From positions 1-64,000 of the forward strand of contig NZ_VICB01000008.1 of NCBI RefSeq assembly GCF_006546835.1: a DNA stretch of 64,000 nt. The letters are read 5' to 3'. Of this stretch, positions 52,459 through 61,353 are shown piece after piece. The notes beneath the pieces were generated by a model, which did no database searches, was not told where the DNA came from, and was given only the letters and a program-made list of their open reading frames with translations. The number at the start of each line of letters is the position of its first letter. The stretch's first letter is position 1. The translations under genes were made by a program, and so were the position numbers. This DNA is from Actinomyces johnsonii (GTDB lineage: Bacteria > Actinomycetota > Actinomycetes > Actinomycetales > Actinomycetaceae).

Positions 52459-54402
52459 TCATCCCAGCAGGATGCTGCGCTGGGCCCGGACGGAGGCGTC
52501 GGGCTGGGCAGGCACCGTGGAGATGAGCGTCCCGGTCAGATCTCCCCCGGCCTGTGCCGTCACGATCGTGGCGGCGGCCAGGCCGCTCGGCGTGCGCGAG
52601 GTTCCCGAGGCACTCTCCTGCCCGGCCGCGCTCAGGCGAACGGCCGCGACCTCTGTCGGCACCTCGACGACGACGGCACTGCCCTTGGCGACGGCGACGT
52701 CCTGGCTCCAGGAGCCGTCGACGGAGGACAGGGTGACGGAGGTGGCGGCACCGCTGTTGGCCACGGTGACCGCGGAGGTCAGGGAGGACGCGCGCGGCAC
52801 CGCCAGGAGACCGGAGTCGGCGGCGCCAGGCAGGGCGGCCTGCGCCCAGGCCTGGTCGTGGATGAGGGCCTGGGAGCGCTCCGGATACTCGCCTGCGCTG
52901 CGCACCAGGCGAACGGCGGCTCCCACAGGGGTATTCGAGGTGACCTGGACTCCGTAGACGCCTGCGGGCACGCCGGCCAGCGAGATGTCGAAGACGGAAC
53001 CGGCGTCGATGGCCACCGACTGCGCCCCCGCCAGGGGACGGGCCCCGTCCTTGCCGAGCATGGTCACCGACACGGTCGCCGGGGCCTGCCCGGGGTTGAC
53101 GATGCGCACGGCCGGGGTGTCTGAGGAGTCGGCGCCGGTCGTGGCGTCGGGCACCTCCCCCTGGGAGGCGGGCTCGACGATCTCCACGCCGGGGACCACG
53201 AGGTCGGTGGCCGGGGCGGCTCCCGGGGTGATGACGTCGGTGCCGGCGGGGGTCTCTCCGTCGAGGGATTCGGTGACGAGGGTGGGCACCACGGAACCGC
53301 CGTCGGCCTCGATGGACACGGCGATGCGCGGATCCTGGCTGCCCTTCGTCTCCAGGGTCAGCGAGGAGGAGCCGCCCGCGGGGACGGTGATCTCACCGTT
53401 GCTGGGCAGGCTGAGTCGACCGATGGAGCCGTAGAGGCTGACTTTCGCGGTGGCCGGGGTGGCGCCGGGATTGGTCAGGCGCAACTCGGCCGATGAACCG
53501 GCCGCTATGGAGCCGCCCACGATCCAGGACATGGCCGATGGCTGGGTACAGGGAGCGGCGGTGAGCCCCCGCAGGTCGCCACTTTGGGTCAGAGTGGTCA
53601 CGGATCCGACGGCGTTAGCCACCTGGCCGTCAGCGGGGACAAGGGTGAGGATCCCGCCATCGGCGGTGCTCAACGCGGTGGTGGCATCCGTGGGGATGGC
53701 CGAGCCCGCGTAGTCGGCGGACTGGATCGCCCCGGCCCCGTTGGCAGGAATGATCGTGGTGGTCGACTCCACGGCGCCGACGTCGGTGCCCCGCAACGTA
53801 TTGGAGGGCGCATGGGGGCACACGTAGGTGGTTGCGGCTCCGGGCTCGGCCAGGCTGAGAGCCTCCAGCTGCGGAGTCGACGTGGTCGGGGCGGCGTGCC
53901 CCCACCAGGTGACTCCTCCGACGGCGCCAGCGAGCGCGACCGAGGTCAGGATGCCGATCCCGCGGGCGATCGACTGCCACGCGCTGCGGCGGTGCCGCCT
54001 GGAACCGGTTCGGCGCTTCCCAAGGGAGGCGCCGGGCCGAGCGCGCCCCGGGGAGTCCGTGGCGGAACCGCCGATGTCGTCGGCACCGGCCGTATCGGCT
54101 GACTCTGCTGACTCGGCCGACTCAGCCGGTTCGTCACCATCATCCGCCTCGGCAGATTCCTGCCTGTCGGCGTCGCCGTCCCGACCGCCGCCTTGCTCAC
54201 CATCCGGCTCCTTGGCTTCATCTGAGGCCTCCCCGCCCCTCTCGGCCTCGGGGTCGGTGAGGGGCCCCTCATCGGCCTCGCCCACAGTGGTGTCCTCAGC
54301 ATCGGGCCGGTCCGTGACAGGGCCCGTCTCCTCATGCTCCGAGGGCTGCGACTCGGCCCGGTCCTGCCGGGAGGCGGAGTCGTCGTCGCGGGGCTGAGTC
54401 AT
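52459..54402 (-). CDS. DUF5719 family protein, membrane-anchored
   Basis: The 647-residue protein has an acidic disordered cytoplasmic region of about 130 residues with AES repeats. A transmembrane helix follows ([19 protein letters not shown]), and then a large extracytoplasmic part. That part is built of strands rich in Ala, Val, Thr and Gly (TNPGATPATAKVSLYGSIG, VNPGQAPATVSVTMLG), typical of repeated Ig- or jelly-roll-like domains. This is the DUF5719 family next to GT2 and WhiB genes in actinobacteria. It probably works with the glycosyltransferase at the outer membrane face, which is inference. The ATG overlaps the glycosyltransferase stop. Confidence 0.82.
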   Translation of the reverse strand: MTQPRDDDSASRQDRAESQPSEHEETGPVTDRPDAEDTTVGEADEGPLTDPEAERGGEASDEAKEPDGEQGGGRDGDADRQESAEADDGDEPAESAESAESADTAGADDIGGSATDSPGRARPGASLGKRRTGSRRHRRSAWQSIARGIGILTSVALAGAVGGVTWWGHAAPTTSTPQLEALSLAEPGAATTYVCPHAPSNTLRGTDVGAVESTTTIIPANGAGAIQSADYAGSAIPTDATTALSTADGGILTLVPADGQVANAVGSVTTLTQSGDLRGLTAAPCTQPSAMSWIVGGSIAAGSSAELRLTNPGATPATAKVSLYGSIGRLSLPSNGEITVPAGGSSSLTLETKGSQDPRIAVSIEADGGSVVPTLVTESLDGETPAGTDVITPGAAPATDLVVPGVEIVEPASQGEVPDATTGADSSDTPAVRIVNPGQAPATVSVTMLGKDGARPLAGAQSVAIDAGSVFDISLAGVPAGVYGVQVTSNTPVGAAVRLVRSAGEYPERSQALIHDQAWAQAALPGAADSGLLAVPRASSLTSAVTVANSGAATSVTLSSVDGSWSQDVAVAKGSAVVVEVPTEVAAVRLSAAGQESASGTSRTPSGLAAATIVTAQAGGDLTGTLISTVPAQPDASVRAQRSILLG

Positions 54403-57400
54403 GAGGCCATTTCCTTTCCGCGTCGCAGGGGCAGCGCCGCAACCAGGCTCAAGGCCCACACGGTCCAGATCGTGTAGGTCAGTGCGGCGGTGGACCGGCG
54501 GGTGTGGGTCACCACCAGCTCTCCGGCGTCGGGACCGACGGCGAAGCCCTGCTTCCAGCCGCCGTCCTGATCGGGGACGGTGGTGGGCTCGAGGCGGCGA
54601 CCGTTGAGGGTGGCGGTCCAACCGGCGTCAGCCCGTTCCACCATGACGAGGGTGCGGTTGCCCGAACCGGCGGGGATCCGCGCACGGGTCCCCGAGCCGG
54701 CGCCGGTGGAGGCTACCGGGGTGGCCGCTCCGCCTGCGTCGAGAAGGCTCAGGCGGGCCGAGTCCGGGTGTGCCGATGACGTGACGCGCCAGGAGTTGCC
54801 CGAGGCCGTCTGGGCGAGCTGCTCGAGGCCGGGTGTGGAGGTCAGGCCCACGCGGGCTTCGGCGGTGACGGCGTCGCCGTCTTTGTCGGTGAGCAAGACG
54901 ACGGCGATGCCGTGGGCCGCCAGGGCATCGGCCACCTCCTTGTCCTGGCCGGCGGTGGCACGGGTGACGAGCTGGGCGAGTTCGGCGTCGGCCGGGTCCT
55001 CCAGGACGAGGGCAGGGTCCGGGGAGGGGATTGTGAAGACCGATATCTGGCCGGTTTCGGGCTTGAGCCGAGGGTCGTTCAGGGCGCTTGCGGCGCGGCT
55101 GCGCGCCTCGGCGTTGACCGCCCCGGGCAGGACGTCGCTGACCTGGGTGCCGGGCCCGCGCCAGATGGTGGCCTTGAGCCCCTCAGGGGTGGAGGTGAGC
55201 TTGAGGACCCGGCCGGCCGTGCCCGATCCCTGGAACTGCTCGGCGATGAGTGGGACCTGCTGAGTGGTGGAGCGCAGCGCCATGACCTGCGGGTTGTTGC
55301 CGCGGTGAGCCTGATGGGCCCAGATAGCGCCGACCATCACCGGGGCGAGCAGGAGAAGGCAGGCGGCAACCGCGAAGACCGTCTTGAGCCGGCGCGAACC
55401 GTCTGACCCCGAGCTCGAGCCGGCGCCCGCAGAGGGAGCGGACGACTCAGACGACTTGGACGACTCGGACGACTCGGCCTCGGTGTCCTTCCGGTTCCCT
55501 CGCGCCAGGGCCCTACGGCCGTCGGCGGCGCGTCGACCGATCATGCCCCAGATCGCCTCGCCGGCCGGCAGGGCCGCAGCAAGGAAGCCGCTCAGTGCCA
55601 GGGAGGTTCCGGCTCCGGCCCACCCGTTCACGGGGGCCAGGCCGTCTCCGGCAACATCACTGCCCAGCCCGGTGGGCGTGCGCAGCGAAAGTCCTGCCAG
55701 GACCAGACCGCCCAGGGCCATGAGAATGGCGATGCGGGCTACCCGGAGGCGCCGGGAGACGAACAGGCCGACGATTCCGAGGACCGGGACGAGCAGGAGC
55801 AGCACCCGGACCAGAACGCTCAGTGCCCCGGAGGGAACGACAGCGCCCATGGCCACTGGCGAACCGGCCAGCAGGTCGAGGCTGCTCGGAGTCGGCACGG
55901 AGACCGGCAGGCCGATGTCGGTCAGCAGCAGCCGGACGCCCTCGGCCCAGCCGTCCCTCTGCCCCATCCGCCACGCGCTCCACCAGGCCGGGGCTGCAGT
56001 GACCACCATGGGGGCCAGGGTGAGGACGAGCTTGAAGCCACGACGCGTCGTCACGGACAGCAAGAGGACGATGACGATCAACACGGCCGCGGTGGCAGGG
56101 ACGGCCGCGACGACGACGCTCAGCAGCAGGCCGGCGACGGCGGCGGCCGTGGCTGACCCGTAGCCGTACTTTTCGGCCCGGGGCAGGTCGACCTCGGCCT
56201 CGGGGGCGGCCGGGTCGGGGACGTTGAGCGACTCGATGACCTCTCGGGCCGTCGCCAGGGCCGACGCCGCCGGCCCGACCTTCTCGTCCTCCCGACCACG
56301 GTCATGACCGGGGTCGTCCTCGATGCCATCGGAGACCTTGACGCCCTTGACGCTCGAGTCGGTATCCGCTCCGACCGAGGCGTCATCCCGGGCGCGCGAC
56401 TCCTCGCCGGAGCTCTGTCCCGTCTCCTCGAGCTCGTCGGCGCCCTCCTGCTCGGCGTCGAGACTCGCCGCGGCCTGCGCCTCCTGGTCGAGGTGGGCCA
56501 GGTCGGAGATCTTCTCAGTGGAGAAGCGGTCGAGCTCGGCCCGCTCCTCGTCGGTGAGCAGGTGCGCCCCCACGAGCCCGGACAGGACGAGGTCGCGGCG
56601 GTCGGCGCCCACGGCGCGCGTCAGCGCCAGCAGCGCCCAAGGAAGGACCAGATGGACCAGGAGGGAGCCAAGACGCCCCTGCCCCAGGGCGAGCAGCAGA
56701 CCGGGGGTCAGCGCCCACACGAGCGCGGCCCAGGCCCGCAGGACCACCTTCCGGGTCATGGTGCCGGCAGCGAACCAGGCTCCCAGGGCGGCGAGCGGTA
56801 CGGCCAGAAGCACCAGGCCGCTGACGAAGGAGCCGGTGTCCAAACCGATGAGCCGGCCCAGTGCCGCCGGCCCGGCCAGAATGGCCAGCAGCGGGGTGAC
56901 GCTGCCCGGGTAACCGTCTCCGGTGGCGATCCAAGTGGTCCAGGCGGCGTCCCACATCTGCCGCCAGCCGCCGAACAGCGGGAGCGCGCCGCCGATGATG
57001 GAACGGGTGGGCAGCAGCCGGGCCAGGCCATAGGCGCTCAGCGCCGCCGCCACTACCATGACGGCGCTCAGGGTCCGACGTCGGCTGCGGGCCAGGGCGG
57101 CGAGCTCACGCAGCTCGAGCTCACTGGGGGCGGCCGCGCGGGCCCGGCGCTCGCGCTCTTGGCGGGTGCGGTCGCGGCGCACGCCCCGGATCTCGGCCGG
57201 AGTGGCGTAGAGGCGCCCCAGCGCGGAGACGGGCACCTTGGTGTGCCTGGCGAGTCGGCGCCTGGCCGCCTTGATCCGTCGACCGCGGCCGGCCACCGCC
57301 AGGGCCGCACCGAGTTCGTCGCGGGCAAGCGCTGGCGCCTTGGAGGCAAGCCGCCATACGGCCCGCATCGCCCCGAGGACGACGAACCAGGTCAGCAGCA

Positions 57401-58532
57401 GGCCGATGGGGCGGGAGGAGAAGGCCGCCCAGTTGGTGAGCTGTGCGCTGCGGCGGGCGCGGAAGGATCGCTCCGGGTCGGGCTCGGGGAGCCGGACCTC
57501 GATGGCCTCGGCGTCGGTGCGGACCTGGGGACGCAAGGAGTGGGAGACGTGGGCGGGACGGCGCAGTCCCTGGTAGGAGGCCCTCCGGTGACGGATAACG
57601 GCGGTGGGCTCGACGATGACCCGGTATCCGGCCAGGCGCGCCGCGCGGGAAAGCTCCAGGCCGTCGCCGAAGGGCCCGAGCCACGGGGCGATGCCGCCGA
57701 TCTCCTCCCACACGGCGCGGTCGACGAGGGCGCCGGCTGTTCCTACGGCCAGGACGTCGCTGCGGTCGTCGTGCTGGCCCTGGTCGACCTCACCGGGGAC
57801 GATGTCGTTGGCGCGCCGGGCCGAGGCCGTGGCCCGCAGTCCGACCTCCAGAAGCAGCTCCGGATTGTCCCACCCCACCTGCTTGGGGCCAACGATCCCC
57901 ACGGAGCGGGCGTTAGTCGCAGCGGTGAGAAGCTGCTCGAGACAGCCCTCCTGGGGCGCGGAGTCGTCATGGAGCAGCCAGAGCCACACCTGATGCTCTG
58001 GTGCATCCTGGGGGGCATCGGCCGGAGCCACGAGCCGCTGCTCGTAGGAGGTGATCGGCGAGAGCGCGCCTGTGGGACCGGTGATGGGACCGGAGCCGGT
58101 CAGCAGCAGGTCGCGCACAGAGGTTCGCGAACCGCCCGAGGTAGCAGAGGCACCGTCGGTTTCCGAGCCTTCCGCGCCGTCGACGGCTCCCGTGCCGCGG
58201 CGCCAGCGGTTGCCGGCGGCGACCAGTTCGGCGTAGGCGGCCAGTCCCCGGGAGACCGCGTCCCCGAAGCTCTTGGCTTCCTTGACCCGTACGACGCGTA
58301 CCGCCGTGACGGTGCCGAGTCCCGAGCTCTCGACGAGCTCCTCGATAGGGGTCCCATCCCCCAGCCCGTTTGCTCGCGAGGCGACGTCGACGACGAGGAC
58401 GACGTCGGGCGCGCAGGTCTGGGAGGCGATTGCGGTCAGTGTCTGCGCCAGGAACGGGCTCGCCCCGGCCGACACGACGACGGCCAGGGCTCCTACCCGA
58501 CTGGCTCCCTGTGCGGAGCCGGTGCGGGTCAT
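54399..58532 (-). CDS. Large GT2 glycosyltransferase fused to a polytopic membrane region
   Basis: The protein of about 1377 residues begins MTRTGSAQGASRVGALAVVV, the start of a GT2 fold, with a nucleotide-sugar-type motif LLHDDSAP. VGTAGALVDRAVWEEIGGI and an ED-like DGLELSRAARLAGYRV acceptor loop follow. From about residue 400 there are about a dozen transmembrane helices with long charged loops, including an acidic Ser/Asp-rich one near 1010-1025, and an extracytoplasmic end. Proteins of this type extend cell-wall or surface polysaccharide chains. The start overlaps the WhiB stop by ATGA and the stop overlaps the DUF5719 start, so all three genes are coupled. Confidence 0.85.
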   Translation of the reverse strand: MTRTGSAQGASRVGALAVVVSAGASPFLAQTLTAIASQTCAPDVVLVVDVASRANGLGDGTPIEELVESSGLGTVTAVRVVRVKEAKSFGDAVSRGLAAYAELVAAGNRWRRGTGAVDGAEGSETDGASATSGGSRTSVRDLLLTGSGPITGPTGALSPITSYEQRLVAPADAPQDAPEHQVWLWLLHDDSAPQEGCLEQLLTAATNARSVGIVGPKQVGWDNPELLLEVGLRATASARRANDIVPGEVDQGQHDDRSDVLAVGTAGALVDRAVWEEIGGIAPWLGPFGDGLELSRAARLAGYRVIVEPTAVIRHRRASYQGLRRPAHVSHSLRPQVRTDAEAIEVRLPEPDPERSFRARRSAQLTNWAAFSSRPIGLLLTWFVVLGAMRAVWRLASKAPALARDELGAALAVAGRGRRIKAARRRLARHTKVPVSALGRLYATPAEIRGVRRDRTRQERERRARAAAPSELELRELAALARSRRRTLSAVMVVAAALSAYGLARLLPTRSIIGGALPLFGGWRQMWDAAWTTWIATGDGYPGSVTPLLAILAGPAALGRLIGLDTGSFVSGLVLLAVPLAALGAWFAAGTMTRKVVLRAWAALVWALTPGLLLALGQGRLGSLLVHLVLPWALLALTRAVGADRRDLVLSGLVGAHLLTDEERAELDRFSTEKISDLAHLDQEAQAAASLDAEQEGADELEETGQSSGEESRARDDASVGADTDSSVKGVKVSDGIEDDPGHDRGREDEKVGPAASALATAREVIESLNVPDPAAPEAEVDLPRAEKYGYGSATAAAVAGLLLSVVVAAVPATAAVLIVIVLLLSVTTRRGFKLVLTLAPMVVTAAPAWWSAWRMGQRDGWAEGVRLLLTDIGLPVSVPTPSSLDLLAGSPVAMGAVVPSGALSVLVRVLLLLVPVLGIVGLFVSRRLRVARIAILMALGGLVLAGLSLRTPTGLGSDVAGDGLAPVNGWAGAGTSLALSGFLAAALPAGEAIWGMIGRRAADGRRALARGNRKDTEAESSESSKSSESSAPSAGAGSSSGSDGSRRLKTVFAVAACLLLLAPVMVGAIWAHQAHRGNNPQVMALRSTTQQVPLIAEQFQGSGTAGRVLKLTSTPEGLKATIWRGPGTQVSDVLPGAVNAEARSRAASALNDPRLKPETGQISVFTIPSPDPALVLEDPADAELAQLVTRATAGQDKEVADALAAHGIAVVLLTDKDGDAVTAEARVGLTSTPGLEQLAQTASGNSWRVTSSAHPDSARLSLLDAGGAATPVASTGAGSGTRARIPAGSGNRTLVMVERADAGWTATLNGRRLEPTTVPDQDGGWKQGFAVGPDAGELVVTHTRRSTAALTYTIWTVWALSLVAALPLRRGKEMAS

Positions 58533-58849
58533 ACTGCGCGACGCTTGAGCTTGCGCCGTTCGCGCTCCGACATACCGCCCCAGATACCGAAGCGCTCGTC
58601 GTTGGCGAGGGCGTACTCGAGGCACTCCTCACGAACCTCGCAAGTCGCACAGACTCGCTTGGCCTCGCGTGTGGAACCGCCCTTCTCGGGGAAGAACGCC
58701 TCAGGGTCCGTCTGGGCGCACAGTGCGCGCTCCTGCCACGCCAGAGGACCTTCATCGACGTCGTCACCGCCACCGAAGAGGAGCGACAGGACCTCTGCGT
58801 CAGGCTCCTCCGGGTGCTTCAGTGGGCCGTCGCCGAGGATGTTCCACAT
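58529..58849 (-). CDS. WhiB family iron-sulfur transcriptional regulator (WhiB2-like)
   Basis: The 106-residue regulator has the four iron-sulfur cysteines C44, C67, C70 and C76 and the GIWGG turn at 88-92. A basic tail RERRKLKRR for DNA binding follows. WhiB proteins bind sigma factor and respond to redox state; the WhiB2/WhmD type is linked to cell division. The ATG follows GGGAGG. Its stop overlaps the giant glycosyltransferase gene by ATGA, an uncommon coupling for a regulator. The neighbourhood (manA, DUF3499) resembles that of whiB2 in mycobacteria. Confidence 0.93.
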   Translation of the reverse strand: MWNILGDGPLKHPEEPDAEVLSLLFGGGDDVDEGPLAWQERALCAQTDPEAFFPEKGGSTREAKRVCATCEVREECLEYALANDERFGIWGGMSERERRKLKRRAV

Positions 58850-58958
58850 GCCGGCCTCCCTTCAATCCGAGCTTCTTGCCAGTAAGAATTACATGCGTGT
58901 GAGACAAGGCCAGTCAAGCCAGGGAGGGAAACTTCACCCTCTCGTTACCGTCGACACC

Positions 58959-58980
58959 ATTCCTTGATATCTCAAGGAAT
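58959..58980. promoter_or_regulatory. 22-bp palindrome upstream of the WhiB gene
   Basis: ATTCCTTGA and TCAAGGAAT are perfect 9-bp inverted arms around TATC. It lies 110 bases before the WhiB start and 168 bases before the divergent TIGR03089 gene, in the 298-base gap between them. Such a symmetric site is typical of a dimeric regulator. No terminator is expected at this place. Confidence 0.5.
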
Positions 58981-59147
58981 AACCCCATCTGGCTAACACC
59001 ATATGTTGACTTCCTACAAATCTCCTGAGAGGTGCCCGCGGCCTGCCTGACAGGAGAAAATACACGATTTTCCTGGAGGTTCAGCGGACGGCATCCCTCG
59101 TGCACACACTCGTCCAACCGGCTGGACATTACCGTAAAGGAACCTGA

Positions 59148-59933
59148 ATGTCAGTAGATCTGCTTCAATCTGGAGGCATGCAAGACCCTCTGCTGACACT
59201 GCTCCCCGGCCCCCATGACGCCGACAAACCGTGGCTGAATTGTTATGGAAACGACGAGCGCGTCGAGTTGACCGGACGAGTGCTGTCCATGTGGCTGGCC
59301 AAGATCGCGGGATTGATCACAGCGGAATCCGCACCGGGCGACGGGGTTCACCTGGGGCTCCCACCGCACTGGCGGACAGCGGCCTGGGCCTGCGGAGCGT
59401 GGCTGGCGGGACGGGCCGTGCTCCTGGGGAGCGGCGAGGAGATCGATGCCGCCGGTCTCGTCCCCGAGCTGAGCGTGGCATTCGCACCGGAGGACCTGTG
59501 CACTGGGGCGGAGGTGCAGGTTTTGGTCCCCGTCGCCTCCCTGGCGCTGCGCTGGTCGGGCGAGCTGCCCGCCCTCGTACTCGACGGCGCCGCCGACCTC
59601 ATGTCCTACCCCGATCACTTCGCGCCGGTCGATGTCAGCACCGATCATCCCTGTCTCACCGACCTCGCTGCGGCCGGCTGCCGAGACGGGGCGCAACCCG
59701 TCACCCTGACGCGCGCCGACTTGGTCGCCCGGGTCGAAGCCGCCGGCAGTACCGGCCCGGGCAGTTCACGCGCCGCCCTGGTCCGCTCCCCCGGAACCGC
59801 CCAGGCGCTCCAGGAGGTCCTGGCCGCCTGGTACACCGGGCGCACAGCGGTTGTCCTCACCCCCGAGGCGGGCGACGACGTCGTTGCGGCTGCAATCCGT
59901 CAGGAGGGCATCGCCGGGGCGCAGGTCGACTGA
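59148..59933 (+). CDS. TIGR03089 family protein
   Basis: The 261-residue protein matches the TIGR03089 family, which resembles the N-terminal part of AMP-binding acyl-CoA synthetases but lacks the adenylation motifs. WLNCYGNDERVELTGRVLSMWLAKIAG is the most characteristic stretch. GDGVHLGLPPHWRTAAWACGAWLAG follows as a helix pair. No catalytic motif can be named. The start follows AAAGGA by 6 bases; an internal ATG is too close to its GGAGG to be used. It converges with manA across only nine bases. Confidence 0.8.
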   Translation: MSVDLLQSGGMQDPLLTLLPGPHDADKPWLNCYGNDERVELTGRVLSMWLAKIAGLITAESAPGDGVHLGLPPHWRTAAWACGAWLAGRAVLLGSGEEIDAAGLVPELSVAFAPEDLCTGAEVQVLVPVASLALRWSGELPALVLDGAADLMSYPDHFAPVDVSTDHPCLTDLAAAGCRDGAQPVTLTRADLVARVEAAGSTGPGSSRAALVRSPGTAQALQEVLAAWYTGRTAVVLTPEAGDDVVAAAIRQEGIAGAQVD

Positions 59934-59942
59934 GCCATGCCG

Positions 59943-61133
59943 TCAGGGGACATCGGCCTGAACGAGCGTCCCCTCTCCCTCGACGGACAGGCGGTGTTCG
60001 TCGGCGCCGACGAACACGGCCTCACCCTGGGCAAGTGTCTGCGTGTCGGCCTGAGTCACCAGCGTCATGGCCCCTTCGACGGCCAGCAGGATGCGCGGTC
60101 CCCGCCCGGGAACTGGCAGACGGCCGTCGGCGGCCACCACGGTGGTAACCATGAGCTCGAAATCGTCCACCGGCGCGTAGTAAGCGCGGGTGGCGCGCGA
60201 GAGGTATTCGGGGGCCGGACGCACCGGGGGCGCCGCCACGTAATCGACGCAGGCCAGCATCTCGGGGACGTCGATGTGCTTGGCCGTCAGTCCGGCGCGC
60301 AGCACGTTGTCCGAGGAGGCCATGACCTCGACCCCGAGACCGGAGATATAGGCGTGGACGCTGCCCGCGGGCACGAACAGCGCCTCCCCGGGCTGGAGGG
60401 TGACGGGGTTGAGCAGGAGTGCGGCGGCGATGCCGGGGTCGCCGGGGAAGGTGACCGCCATCTTCAGGACATTGGAGTCCACGCGCAGGGAGGGGGAGGT
60501 CCCGGCCTCGAAGCGGGCCGCGATCTCGGCGACCAGATCACTGATCTCCTCGGGAGTCGGGCGGGTGGAGGCAGAGACGACATCGGAGAAAACCTGCCGG
60601 ATACCGTACCGGGTGGGATTCAGGCGCAGGGTGCGGCGCATCCGCCGGGCCAGGACGCTGTCCAGGCCGGCGAGGACCTCGACGGCCCGACGCGGAGCGC
60701 GGAATCCGGCGACCGCCTGGAAACGGGTAAGGGCCAGGACCATCTCCGGCTTGTGGTTGGTGTCCTTGTAGTTGCGGGAGGGGTGGTCCAGGGCGATGCC
60801 CGCCTCTTCCTCCAGGGCGTAGCCCTCGGCCGCCTGGGCCTGGCTGGGGTGAACCTGGAGGGACAGCGGCTGCTCGGGGGCGATGAGCTTGAGGAGGAAC
60901 GGTAACCGGCGCCCGAAGCGCCAGATGATGTCCTCGCCCAGGAGGCGCTCTGGCTCGGCCTCGATGAGGGTGGACAGGACATCTCCGCCGGCGACCCGGG
61001 CCGGTCCGGCCGGGTGGGATCCGTACCAGGCCTCGGCCCAGGGGGCGCCGTCATCGGCCACACCCAGGAGCGCGGGAATGGCAGCGGTCGACCCCCAGGC
61101 GTACTGCTGGCGGGCGGGCTCAAGTCGTTTCAT
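59943..61133 (-). CDS. manA: Mannose-6-phosphate isomerase, class I
   Basis: The 396-residue enzyme interconverts fructose-6-phosphate and mannose-6-phosphate, giving mannose for lipomannan-type glycolipids and glycans. Zinc ligands are visible in SLQVHPS (Q93, H95), HKPEM (E130) and PAGSVHAYISG. It has the usual two cupin parts with an inserted helical domain. The start MKRLEPARQQYAWGS matches the family. Its neighbour upstream on the same strand is the GT87-type mannosyltransferase gene, whose product would use mannose donors. Confidence 0.95.
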   Translation of the reverse strand: MKRLEPARQQYAWGSTAAIPALLGVADDGAPWAEAWYGSHPAGPARVAGGDVLSTLIEAEPERLLGEDIIWRFGRRLPFLLKLIAPEQPLSLQVHPSQAQAAEGYALEEEAGIALDHPSRNYKDTNHKPEMVLALTRFQAVAGFRAPRRAVEVLAGLDSVLARRMRRTLRLNPTRYGIRQVFSDVVSASTRPTPEEISDLVAEIAARFEAGTSPSLRVDSNVLKMAVTFPGDPGIAAALLLNPVTLQPGEALFVPAGSVHAYISGLGVEVMASSDNVLRAGLTAKHIDVPEMLACVDYVAAPPVRPAPEYLSRATRAYYAPVDDFELMVTTVVAADGRLPVPGRGPRILLAVEGAMTLVTQADTQTLAQGEAVFVGADEHRLSVEGEGTLVQADVP

Positions 61134-61353
61134 AGCGCCTCACCGTACCGGCACTGGAACTCGCCTGCGTACGCAGCGGCATACCCGGGGACTTCTCCTT
61201 GACTGAGGACCAACGCAGCCCACCTCTGCGCAGTGACGCCAAGCGCGTCTAACAGCAGCAGCTGCGGACCGGCGGACGGGCGACTGTTCCGGCCGGGGCG
61301 AACAGCTCGAAACCAGCTGCGATGATCCACCATTGTCGGTGGCAGATCGCTCC

